From Galeopsis tetrahit (taxonomy: Eukaryota; Streptophyta; Magnoliopsida; Lamiales; Lamiaceae), in assembly GCA_963675135.1 (NCBI GenBank), contig OY776123.1, positions 19,251,840 through 19,315,839 on the forward strand: 64,000 bases of DNA, read 5' to 3'. The position numbers were made by a program, and so were the translations under genes. Under the pieces are notes generated by a model, which was not told the origin of the DNA, did no database searches, and worked only from the letters and a program-made list of their open reading frames with translations. Below, one piece after another: positions 11,156 through 21,600 of this stretch. Position 1 is the first letter of the stretch. Each line of letters opens with the position of its first letter.

Positions 11156-12855
11156 TGGATTATATTTTCTTTAGTCCATTAAGTTACCATAATTTTGAAT
11201 TTAGTTCATCAGGTTATTGCTTTTTGAATTTAGTCCATTAAGTTTCGATTTATTTTAATTTTGGTCCAGTTACTTGCTATAGTAGGTTTAACAGGTCATT
11301 TTTTAAAACACTCCCCATAAAATGTTATACACACCCCAAATGTTAAACACACCACACTAAAATTTAAAAATTATTTTTTTTACTATATTCACCCCCAACT
11401 ATTTCCTATTTAATAAATTTTCAAAAATAATTAAATTAAAAAAATAAGAATTTAAATTAATATGTAAAATATAAATAAAACCTATAAAAAATCACCTAAA
11501 TCTTCAAAAATTAAACAAAACTAAAAAAAAATTAATTAATTTAACTAGTTTTGAAAATTTAGTTGATTTTCAATTATTTTTAAATTTTATTTAGCCTTAT
11601 TTTCGACGTTTTTTATAGAAGTTAAAACGCAAATAAAACATTAACAAAGAAATGGAGTTTTAAATTTATTTTATTTTAAATATTTCTTTTATATTACCTA
11701 AACCTACTGACACCCCATAAATTTTATATACACTCCAAACGTTAAACATAAAAATTCAAAAATCAAATATAGTTAAATAAAATCATAAACATATTTAATA
11801 AATTATCAAAAATAATTTAATTAAAAAATTAAGAATTCAAATTAATATGAAAATTATAAATAAATCCTATAAAAATACATAAATCTTCAAAATCTTAATA
11901 AAGCTAAAAAATTAATTAATTTAATTAGTTTTAAAATTTTAGTTGATTTTTTAATACTTTTAAAGATTTTTTTTATTTAATTTAATAATTTTTTCAAGTT
12001 GATTTTTTTAAAATTTATTAAAAATCTTCAAAAATAGTAAAAAAAATTAATTAAATCTTCAAAACTAATTAAAAATTAATTAATGTTTTTAGCTTTGTTT
12101 AATTTTTGAAGATTTTAGTGATTTTTTATAGGTTTTATTTATATTTTTTATATTAATTTGAATTCTTACTTTTTTTTAATTTAATTATTTTTAGCAATTT
12201 ATTAAATATGTTTATGATTTTATTTAACTATATTTAATTTTTGAATTTTTGTGTTTAACGTTTGGAGTGTATATAAAATTTATGGGGTGTTAGTAGGTTC
12301 ATATAATATAAAAGAAACATTTAAAAGAAAAATAAAATAAAATTTAAACTTCATTGCTTTATTAATGTTTTATTTGTGTTCTAACTTCTATAAAAAAACG
12401 TCGAAAATAAGGTTAAATAAAATTTTAAAATAGTAAAAAATCAACTAAATCTTCAAAACTAATTAAATTAATTATTTTAGCTTTGTTTAATTTTTAAAGA
12501 TTTAGACGAATTTTTATAGGTTTTATTTATATTTTTCATATTAATTTGAATTCTTATTTTTTTTAATTTAATTATTTTTGGCAATTTATTAAATAGGAAA
12601 TAGTTGGGGCCTTGGGGGTGTGTATAGTAATAAAAAATGATTTTTAAATTTTAGTGTGGTGTGTTTAATATTTGGGGTGTGTATAACATTTTATGGGGTG
12701 TGTTTTAAAAAATGACATGTTAAACCTGCTGTAGCAGGTAACTGGACCAAAATCAAAATAAATCGAAACTTAATGGACTAAATTCAAAAAGTGGTAACCT
12801 GATGGACTAAATTCAAAATTGTGGTAACTTAATGGACTAAAAAAAATATAATCCC
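11156..12855. mobile_element. Long foldback Mutator-like element, 1.7 kb
   Basis: Almost the whole element is one inverted repeat. The left arm (11156 to about 12000) and right arm (about 12020-12855) are complementary along their length with small indels, meeting at a short AT-rich centre near 12,010. The ends read (T/G)GGATTATATTTT. A perfect 9-bp direct repeat TTTTAAAAT flanks it at 11147-11155 and 12856-12864, as expected for Mutator-like transposition. It has no transposase frame. Such structures are known as foldback MULEs. A transcript would form a long hairpin. Confidence 0.82.
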
Positions 12856-12884
12856 TTTTAAAATCAACTTTCCCCTATTTAATA

Positions 12885-13094
12885 CTCCCTCTGTCCATAA
12901 AATATAGTTCCATTGGAGTGAGACATATGTTTTAAGAAAAAAGTAGATAAAGTTATGAATAAAGTGATTGTTTGTGAATAAAGTTGATGACAATTTGAGT
13001 AATTAAGTGATGGTTGAAGGGTGATAGTTTCCATAAAGGGTATGAGACTACATTTTATGAACAAAGAATATGAACCAAATGAGACTGGAGGGAG
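12885..13094. mobile_element. Stowaway-like MITE
   Basis: CTCCCTCTGTCC at the left and its approximate complement GGAGGGAG at the right, flanked by TA at 12883-12884 and 13095-13096. 210 bp, non-coding. Confidence 0.82.
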
Positions 13095-13119
13095 TAGTTA
13101 GATTCATAATTCATTCATT

Positions 13120-13315
13120 CATTTCGATAATCAATTCTAAACCAAACTTTATCTGTACCCATCTACACAAATTGACTAAATTGAACGAAAAATCAACATA
13201 TAATTACACCAAAATTTGTATAAACAAGTATATATTTCTTTGAGCACTCCAAAAGTTTGTTAAACATACGTGATGGTGGCAGCTTGAACATCTTGTTCAA
13301 TTCTAATAACTAGAA
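13120..13315 (-). pseudogene. Duplicated unidentified segment, copy A
   Basis: This stretch is clearly similar to 26716-26920. On the minus strand both contain an ATG followed by a short frame with the pattern M-x-TDK-x-WFRIDY. The conserved bases extend into non-coding sequence upstream of that ATG. I recognise no protein family. Here the frame leaves the homology after about 12 codons. It is either a gene fragment or an unclassified repeat. Confidence 0.4.
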
Positions 13316-13445
13316 CCAGGCTCAGTCCTATCTTAATGTGAGGCCAATTAAGCGATCCAGGTTAAAAAATGTTTCAATTTTTTAGGAATTTATTTTTAAA
13401 ATATATATATATATATTATAATATATTAATATAACTATATAAGAC

Positions 13446-13571
13446 GCATAAAAAGAAAATTACGAATTTATCATCATTCATCAAATAGTGTTTAAATTGT
13501 GTATATTCCGCATAAAGAGAAAATTACGAATTTATCAGCATTCATCAAATAGTGTTTAAATTGTGTATATT
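13446..13571. repeat. 63-bp tandem duplication
   Basis: Two copies, starting at 13446 and 13509, share ATTACGAATTTATCA and CATCAAATAGTGTTTAAATT. The second copy runs into the copia LTR fragment, so the unit includes the first bases of that LTR. Confidence 0.8.
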
Positions 13572-13778
13572 CAACTCAAAGTATAAAGTTTGAGGAGTAC
13601 ACTATATATAGAGAGCTCCACATTCTAGAGCTTTCTATCTCACAATAGTTTGTTAAATATATAACTACCTTCCTATATGTATATGATGTGTATGTATACA
13701 AGTGTGTGTGTCACATGTGTGAGTTGCATGCATGAGGTTTGCATGCATGGCGCCTGTGTATTTCTATATTCTTCAACA
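13553..13778 (-). repeat. Solo-side LTR of the truncated copia element
   Basis: Shares CACTATATATAGAG, the CTAGAGC(T/C)TTCTAT block and the terminus CAACA with the LTRs at 27737 and 32490. The polypurine-like CCCCGG (plus strand) lies next to it at 13779-13788. Confidence 0.75.
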
Positions 13779-13914
13779 TGCCCCGGAAGAAACCAAACCA
13801 TGTTGACCTAGGACAGTTTGAACCAACTGAGGAGATGAGCAAAGCGGGCTGGAGCAACGGGTTTGGTGAGAAGGTCAGCTGGTTGATCTTCAGAAGTGAT
13901 GAATCGAACATTAA

Positions 13915-14649
13915 GACCATCTCCAATGGCACTCTATTTATAGAGTTTAACTTCAAAAGTGAAGTTTTGCTCCCTCCAACTGTACTCTATTTTGAAGTTT
14001 TGAAATAGAGTTTTGAATAGTAAACTTCATATATGGAGTTTACTATTCAAAACTCTATATTTTATATCTATTATTTTATTAATATTTATAATTCTATATT
14101 ACAATTCTATATTAATAATTTGTTAAATATAATTACAATTCTATTGTTATACTAATTTATAATATAATATATATTTTTTTGTGTGTGTATTAATTATTAT
14201 TACTAACAAAAAAAAACGTAAAATACAATAAAACATACATTAGTATATTAAATATGTAATACATTACATATTAAAACGTACATACATGCATTACTTCTAC
14301 ATATAACATTGACATATTAAAATAAGTGAACACAAACTAAAAAGAAATACAAATAATAAAAAAATGATACACTAGTACGGCGAATGTTGAATCCAGATGG
14401 AAAAGTTTTATTGTTGTAATATTTAATTTAAAATTTAATTTACTAATTGAATATTTAATTATATAAATTAATTTAAATATGAAGAAAAATATATTATTTA
14501 ATGATTGTAATATATTGAAAATGAATAAAATAATAAATAGAGTAAGATATAGAGTTTTATGGTTGGAGAAGGTTTTTCAAATAGAGTTTGAAAAAGTGTA
14601 TTTTAGAGTTTAGAGATCTTCATTTTAGAGTTTGTGGCTGGAGATGGCC
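13915..14649. mobile_element. MITE inserted in the copia fragment, TAA duplication
   Basis: The terminal inverted repeats are G(A/G)CCATCTCCA. TAA flanks both ends (13912-13914 and 14650-14652), and the copia reading frame resumes across it. ACTCTATTT-type motifs occur at both subterminal regions. The TAA duplication suggests the PIF/Harbinger group. Confidence 0.75.
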
Positions 14650-15949
14650 TAAGCATTCCATTTTGCACCTTTTCTCTAAGAAAATGAACGTCCACCTCGA
14701 TGTGCTTAGTATGGGAGTGAAAAGCTGGGGTAAACGTCAAAGTGATTGCCCCTTGATTGTCACACCAAAGTAGACTAGGAGTGAGAACTAGAATGTGTAG
14801 TTCCTTGCAAAGACTGACAATCCAGATGAGATCAGTTGTAGTAAGGGCAAAAGCCCTATATTCTGCCCCTGTGCTGCTTCTAGCTACTACAAATTGCTTT
14901 CTCGAGCTCCAAGAAAGAAGATTTTGGCCAAGAGTGATACAAAACCCTGAGGTGCTGTGTCGGTCATCAATGCTCGAAGCATAATTTGCATCCACAAAGT
15001 CTTGCAACCTGAAATCAGAAATAGGAGAAAAGGAGATGCCATGAGTTAAAGAGCCTTTGATGTATCTAAGAACTCTCTTACAAGCTTTCCAATGATTTTG
15101 AGTTGGATTTTACAAGAACTGGGATAATTTGTTGACACTGAAGGCTATGTCTGGTCTGTTTAGGGTAAGGTATTGGAGAGCTCCAACAATACTTCGATAT
15201 AGAGTGGGTTTCTAAAATAGAGGGTTGACTGTGAGAGAGAGCGCTTGGAAGAGGGACAGATTGGTGTTGGACAGGGTTTGGAATCAGTTAGGTGAGCTTT
15301 GGAGATGATATCATTTGCATATTTGGACTGAGTAAGTTTGATGAGAGAATGAGTGGAGTGAGCTTCTAGTCCCAGAAAGTAGTTGACATCCCCCAAGTTT
15401 GATAATTTAGTTGTTTTTTATTCGATTTTTTTGTATTTATTCGGAAGTTTTTTTTCTTGAAATATTGGTATTTTAAAATAAAAAATTGATTTTTTTTTCT
15501 AGTAATTTTTTTTATATTCATTATTTTTTCCAGTAAGTTTTTTCGAAAAATTAAAAAACAGATACAAATTTTTTACATGTGATTTCCTTTAAAAAAATTG
15601 GGGATAAACTCATAAAAAGGAGAGGAGGAAAATAACTTTAACTTGTTATAAAACCCAGCTCATTACATATATGTAACTGACAACAAGTATTTGCCTAAAA
15701 AATGAACTTGAATTATATATAGGGTGGGACTATTTACACCTCCATTTCGGTTTAGAACACTCTCCCTATGAGTTTAATAATATAATAATAATATAAAAAA
15801 CTAAAAATACTCTTTAAGTCATATTACACTACTAAATGCACCCCTATTACTAACTGCACCCCTCCTTCACCATTAAACCCTAAATCTAAGTTTTATCCAG
15901 TCGCCGCCATCACCACCACCACCAACAACAAACAAAAAAATATCACCAC

Positions 15950-16632
15950 CACGGATGAAAATATCGGTATCAGTGAAAATATCGAGACCTTAAATTTATG
16001 GAAATATCGATATCGATAAATTTTAAAAATTGTAAAAATTTAATAACAAGCCTTTAGTACATAAAATAGCAAAATAATTTGAATACATTTTATATCAATG
16101 ATAAATTTATATAAAATATACTCCCTCCGTCCAATTTTATTATGCCAATTTCTCCGGGCACGGGTTTTAATGAATATTGATTAGTTTATTCATAAAGTAG
16201 ATAAGTTGATGGTATGATGGAGTATTGTGGGGTCCATTTGTAAATAAATGATTATTTATGAATAAAGTGAATGGCAAAGTGGGTAAATAAGTGATAGTAG
16301 GAGGGTGAAGATAAAGTAGTATGAATAGTATTATTTCCAAAAAGGGTATGGGCATAATAAAATTGGACAACCAAAAAAGGAAAGTGGGAATAATGAAATT
16401 GGACGGAGGGAGTAATATACAATGTTATTTCGTATGACATTTATAAATATTTTTCAAAATTTATCGACATTTTCTCGATATTAGGCTCGATAGTGTTATT
16501 GTCTACCGATATTTATCGATATTTTTAATTTTTTTTACAAATATCGTGAAAATATCGATTCTTCCCAATATCGATATCGGTGACCCCGAAAAATGGATAT
16601 ATCGGGGATATTTTCGGATATTTTCATCCATG
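15950..16632. mobile_element. hAT non-autonomous element nested in the Mutator-like element
   Basis: Terminal inverted repeats CA(C/T)GGATGAAAATATC, with perfect 8-bp duplications ATCACCAC at 15942-15949 and 16633-16640. The interior is dense in ATCGATAT-type strings. A Stowaway element lies inside at 16121-16412. Confidence 0.85.
16121..16412. mobile_element. Stowaway-like MITE, innermost of a three-level nest
   Basis: CTCCCTCCGTCCAATTTTAT at the left with its complement at the right, flanked by TA at 16119-16120 and 16413-16414. Confidence 0.88.
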
Positions 16633-16684
16633 ATCACCACAAACAACAAACAAAAAAAATTCAGAACTTAGAAAAATTTCATTT

Positions 16685-17065
16685 TTTTTTTAAATTTCGA
16701 CAAACCAGTGTCGACCTCACTCTCGTCGACACTGGTTTGTCGACGAGAGTGTATATGGTCGACCTAAGTTTGATCGAAAAAAATAAAAAAAAAATCTTAA
16801 AAAAATCGAGAGTGTATATGGTCGACCTAAGTTTGATCGAAAAAAAATAAAATAAAAATCGACAGTGTAATGTCGATCATATTCACTCTCGTCGACATCG
16901 GATTGTGGATGAGAGTGAATATGGTCGACATTTATTGGTTGAAAAAAAATAAAAAATTTTTTTGAAAAATATCGATCACTTTAGGTTTAACCCAAATTAC
17001 ACTCTCGTCGACAAACAACGAGAGTGTATTTTGGTCAACCTAAAGTGGTCGAAATACGAAAAAAA
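16685..17065. repeat. GTCGAC-rich minisatellite
   Basis: Imperfect units of about 60-80 bp contain GAGAGTGTATATGGTCGACC and an A-rich spacer. GTCGAC occurs about eight times in 380 bp of otherwise AT-rich DNA. Some units are inverted, giving local hairpins around CTCTCGTCGAC. Confidence 0.7.
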
Positions 17066-18284
17066 ATAAACAAAAAAAATCAAACTTGGTCGGTGGCGAG
17101 GGGGTCGATAGGGGTGGGGGCGACGGGAAAAAAAGAGGAGAAGGGCGGTGGCAGGCGGCCGCGGCGCTGGACGGGCGGCGGACGATGGGCAGGGGCAGGA
17201 GAGGGCGATGGCAGGTCGGAGGTGGAGCTGGCGGCGGCTGGAATGGAAGGGTGGGAAATGTGGAAGGGGAAAGAGAGAAATTAGGGTTGGAGGGGTGTGT
17301 GTTTAGAGTAAATGGTGTTTTTTAGACAAAAGGGTATTTAAGATAATTTTAGCGGTGCATCCATCCTGTCATATTTTAGGCCGTGTTTGATAGACCCGAT
17401 TTGTACACGATTAGGCCATTATCTGGGCTAAACGGTTGTTTGATATGCTTCTGCCAGGCCCAATAGAAAAATAAAGCCCGCGTGTAAACACTGTTTCTCT
17501 TATGGGGAAGTATCGCGTAAAATTGGGCAGATTAAAAATCTATACTGCACAGTGATTGAGATTGGAAAGAGAAATTACTTAATTGCCCACCATATTTAAT
17601 GCTAACCCTAAATTTTTCAGCCCCATTTGCAGCACTCCCTGAAAAATTCTGCCATCCATTTTTTCTGGCGATTTTTCTTCACACCATTGCCACACTAACG
17701 TATCAAGTAAAATCAAAGCCAAAATCACAAGTTTCTTTTGTTGATCTACGAAGATCTCTACTGGGTTGGAGGTTTCGTGTTCGAAACTGGATCGAGCCTT
17801 TCACCATTGACGAACTAGTAAGATCTACCCATTCACCATTGACGAACCCTTCACCATCGACGAACGATCGGTAGTACGTATTTAATTTTTCGCGTCGAGC
17901 GTTTGTTCGTGTGTGATTTTTTGTTCATACTCATTCATTTTTTTTCTAGGTTTTAGGTTTCAAAGGTATCTCAGGCGTTTTTGGTTCATCACCGCGGCGG
18001 TGACGAAAGAGACGCATGATCTATCATCGTGACGAAATCGAAAAATGACGAACAGAAATTAAGCTACCAAATTGATTTCAAATTTGAGAAATGTTTATTT
18101 TGCTACTAAGGTTAAAATGGGTATTTCGTATTTTGTTAGAGAAAAACAGAGCAACAAATTGGGGCTAATCTTAGTTACATAAATATATATCAGGTTGTGC
18201 ATTAATTGGAAGAGTGTTCTAAACCGAAATGGAGGTGTAAATAGTCAGACCCTTATATATATATCCCGGGGGAAGTTAGTTAAT

Positions 18285-18610
18285 TAGCGTTTCCGGGAAG
18301 CAGTAGCTGTTTGACTTTCCCGCCATATGATACGATCTACGATTCCCTTTGAATTCTGCAAAATTTGCTTCTATTTCAAAATCATAACTCAGTCAACTTC
18401 AAACAATTCTCCTACTACCTAACCCAATCCCCACCATATTTATAATCCCAATTTCAATTATCAATCATATTACTAACAATTCTCCGCCTTTCCACTAACA
18501 ATTTAACTTGTACCTCTTCTCTTTCTCCACTTCATTTGTGTAGATTCGGGAATTAATTCTGCATCAATTGGTTGAAGAAAACACCTATAATCCGTATTTC
18601 AGATTAAGTT
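18285..18610 (+). promoter_or_regulatory. MACPF copy 1 proximal promoter and 5' leader
   Basis: Aligns with 42850-43164 upstream of copy 2. A shared core holds a W-box core TTGACT (18311-18316) overlapping an E2F-type site TTTCCCGC (18316-18323). WRKY factors bind TTGAC(C/T) and E2F/DP binds TTTSSCGC in plants. Whether either is used is inference. The C/T-rich stretch nearer the ATG is typical of a plant 5' leader. Confidence 0.45.
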
Positions 18611-21600
18611 ATGGCGAGTAGGGGCGGCGGCGGTGGTAGTAATCGGAAAGAGGTGGTGCTGCGGCTGAGGGCGGAGGAGGCGATGCAGTGTATTGGATTG
18701 GGCTATGATTTGACGCTGAATTTGCGGTTGAAGTATTGCAAGAAGCAACAGAGTAAAGAGCGGTCAACGTTGATCTCTGTCGATGATGGCCAGTTCAGAG
18801 ATCTCGCCATCCCCGGTGGTATTTTGCTCCATAATGTGCCCAATTCTATCAACTGTGATAAAGGCGAGCGGATGCGGTTTAGCTCCGACGTTCTATCGTT
18901 TCAGGAGGTATTTCGATTGGTTGTAATTAATTGAGTGCACAAAATGATGATTGAAAGCTTGTTGTTGCCCTTTGGTTTAATTATAAATAAATTGCAATTC
19001 CAACTTCGGAGATTAACTCTTGCCCATTTCTTTTCTAGGTTAAACAACTTCATTTGGGGGATAGTAATTATGGTGAACAAGTTGTTTTGGATTTAATTGT
19101 TGCCATTTCTAGGATGGTACATCAGAAATTGTCAAAAGTTCGAATTGCAATTTTTTTTATTTTTTTATTTTAAATTGAGGTTTTATGGGTCAAAACTTAT
19201 AAGTTTAGATTAGATTGCAGTTTACAAAAATATATGTTGATTTCAGCAGCAATTAAGCATAATTATAATTGATGTTTTCTATGAATCAAAAGCTGAATTG
19301 TGACATGATATTGGGAATTTTGAATTATGTAGTGGATGGATTATGGGTAGCCAGGTCTTGAATATAAGTGTTAATGATTGTTTTTCACTTTCTAGATGTC
19401 GGAACAGTTCAACCAGGAATTAGCACTTTCAGGTAAAATCCCAACAGGTCATTTCAATGCAGCTTTTGAATTCACGGGTTGTTGGCAGAAAGATGCTGCT
19501 TTCACAAAATCTCTTGCTTTTGATGGGGTGTTCATCTCCCTCTATAGCATCGCATTTGAAAAGTCCCAAGTAACGCTCCAAGATCATGTCAAACAAGCAG
19601 TACCATCATCATGGGATTCAGCTGCATTGGCAGGGTGAGCATTAAATATACTTTTTGCTTTCTGTAATATGTTCTTCCTTGAGCTTTTCTACTTCTTCTC
19701 TTGCCTAACTGCTCCAGGTTTGTAAACGTTTAGGGGGTGTTTGTTTATGGATTTTAAATCCAGTAGGTGTATTCGATGAATAGTAAAAGATGTATTTAGA
19801 TTTTGTATATAGCCCATAGATTGATTGTGTATTGAAAATTGTGTGTAAAGTTAAAGGGAGGAGAGAAAGTGTTGAGTTGGCTATATTATACTGTAATAAT
19901 TAAAAAGTGGGATATAAATGATTGATAGTTTACTGAAAATTGTGTTTGGAAAAAATAAAACAAGCGTATTATAGGTATTATAGGGTAGAAATTTGATAGA
20001 ATTTGAAATCTTATACCAAAATCCGGTTTAACAAACGAGGTTTTGGATCTGAAAAAAAAACGTGGGGCGAGGGTCATGAGCAAACACACCCTTAGTTATG
20101 ATCCTACTCTGTCCCATACTCCCATTACTTTTGTTGCCACATTTGTTGTCTAATGAACCATATTTTGTGAACCTGTTGCTTAACTGCATGCTTATGCTTA
20201 TAAGTTTTTTGGTTAAGAGATCTTAACTAATTTATTGGAATGAGCCAATGTGAATAAAGATGACCTAACTCGTGATGTTCTTTTTTTAGAACTGACTTGT
20301 CTTCTTTTTCTGAAAACGTAATGTGAAGGTTTATCGAGAAATACGGTACCCATATCGTGGTTGGTGTAAAGATGGGCGGGAAAGACGTTGTTTACGTAAA
20401 GCAGCAATACTCGTCTCCCCTCCAGCCCAGCGATGTGCGGAAAAGATTGAAGGATGTTGCAGACAAGAGGTTTAGTGATGCTAATGGACAATCTAGTGTG
20501 CAACCTGAGAAAGCCTATGACAGGGAAAAGGTTCGTTCTGTTTTCTCATGTTTCTGTCGTGCATTTTTCTATAATCAGATTCAATAGGGTGGACCGTGAT
20601 TTTATTTTCTTGCATTTGGATTAATTATTGTCAAACTCTGAAAAGGATCATACTTGCATTTTCCTTATATAAAAAGTAAAGTTGCTACAACTGCAATCTA
20701 TGAGTGCTTACATTTTTAAACAAACACCGAGTGCATGACATGCTAATGCTAAAAGAACTGCAGTATAGTATAAGAAAATATGCAACAGCTGAAAGAATAT
20801 TAGTATCACCAAAGCAACACCAGTACTCCTGAATTTGGGATTTCGTGAAAACTGTTATTAATTTAGCATGTCTATTTCCCTTTTGTAGCCTCAAAGAATT
20901 TTATGATAATGAATTATCCGGTTAGTTCCTTTCAGATTCTATTTTTCTGGAGTCCTACTACCCACACTAACTCTAAAATCCTCTAAGCACCACCTCATTT
21001 GTTAAGCACATCTCAATAAAATTAAAAAATTGACCTACATTACTAAGCACACCACATTTGAATAGAGGGAAAAATGCATTCTCATTCCTATTGAAAAACT
21101 TGAAACAAGCGCCACCTTATTCTTAAGTTACACACAAGGGATCTTGGTAGATGCAGTCCAATTTGTGTTGAGGACTTTTTTCAATTACTAAAGAAGAATG
21201 ATGCAAAAGTAGCATCTACACAGATAGGAATATCCTTTTGCCTTGAAGATGAAGTTAGAAAGTCGCTTGTAATTGATATATGGTTTAGGGAAAATAATTT
21301 TTTAGTCCTGTAAGTTACCTCTATTTCACTTTCAGGCCTATCGATTTTCACCGACAATTGAAAATAGTTCAGTAACTTTCAATTCTTTGACATTTGGTTG
21401 ACCAATCAGACTCTACCATGTGACAAATCAGGCATTGCCACGTCAGTGTCCACGGAATGTTTTACCTCCTACAGTGAGTTATCGAACTAAAATGTCGAAC
21501 AATTGAAAGTTACCGAACTATTTTCAATTCATGAAAATCGACGAGACTTAAACTGAAATAGGGGTAACTTACAAGACTAAAAACCTATTTTCCCTATGGT

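Larger units (their letters stand above)
13553..15404 (-). mobile_element. Truncated Ty1-copia element
   Basis: Runs on the minus strand from right to left: part of reverse transcriptase (15404 to about 15160, LGDVNYFLG motif), RNase H (about 15007-14653, DANYASS, ARSSTGAEYRA and CDNQGAITL motifs), the C-terminal EDQPADLLTKP segment (13911-13840), a G-rich polypurine tract, and a 3' LTR (13778-13553, ending in TG...CA). Gag, protease and integrase and the other LTR are missing. It is related to the fuller element at 27737-32737. A MITE interrupts it at 13915-14649. Confidence 0.85.
15722..18252. mobile_element. Mutator-like element, 2.5 kb, with nested insertions
   Basis: The terminal inverted repeats are about 45 bp and almost identical (GGGT..GACTATTTACACC, then TCGGTTTAGAACACTCT). 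A perfect 9-bp direct repeat TTATATATA flanks it (15713-15721 and 18253-18261). It contains GC-rich segments unlike its ends (about 15880-15945 and 17090-17290), a GTCGAC-rich minisatellite, and a hAT element with its own Stowaway. The GC-rich blocks may be captured gene pieces (Pack-MULE style), but I cannot name a donor gene. No transposase is seen. Confidence 0.82.

Noticed and set aside
13739..14008. 89-residue open frame on the plus strand
   Set aside because: It runs antisense through the copia LTR junction and the MITE end; no domain is present.
17024..17325. Glycine- and arginine-rich open frames in two overlapping phases
   Set aside because: They come from GC-rich low-complexity sequence inside a transposable element, with no recognisable domain and no conserved start.
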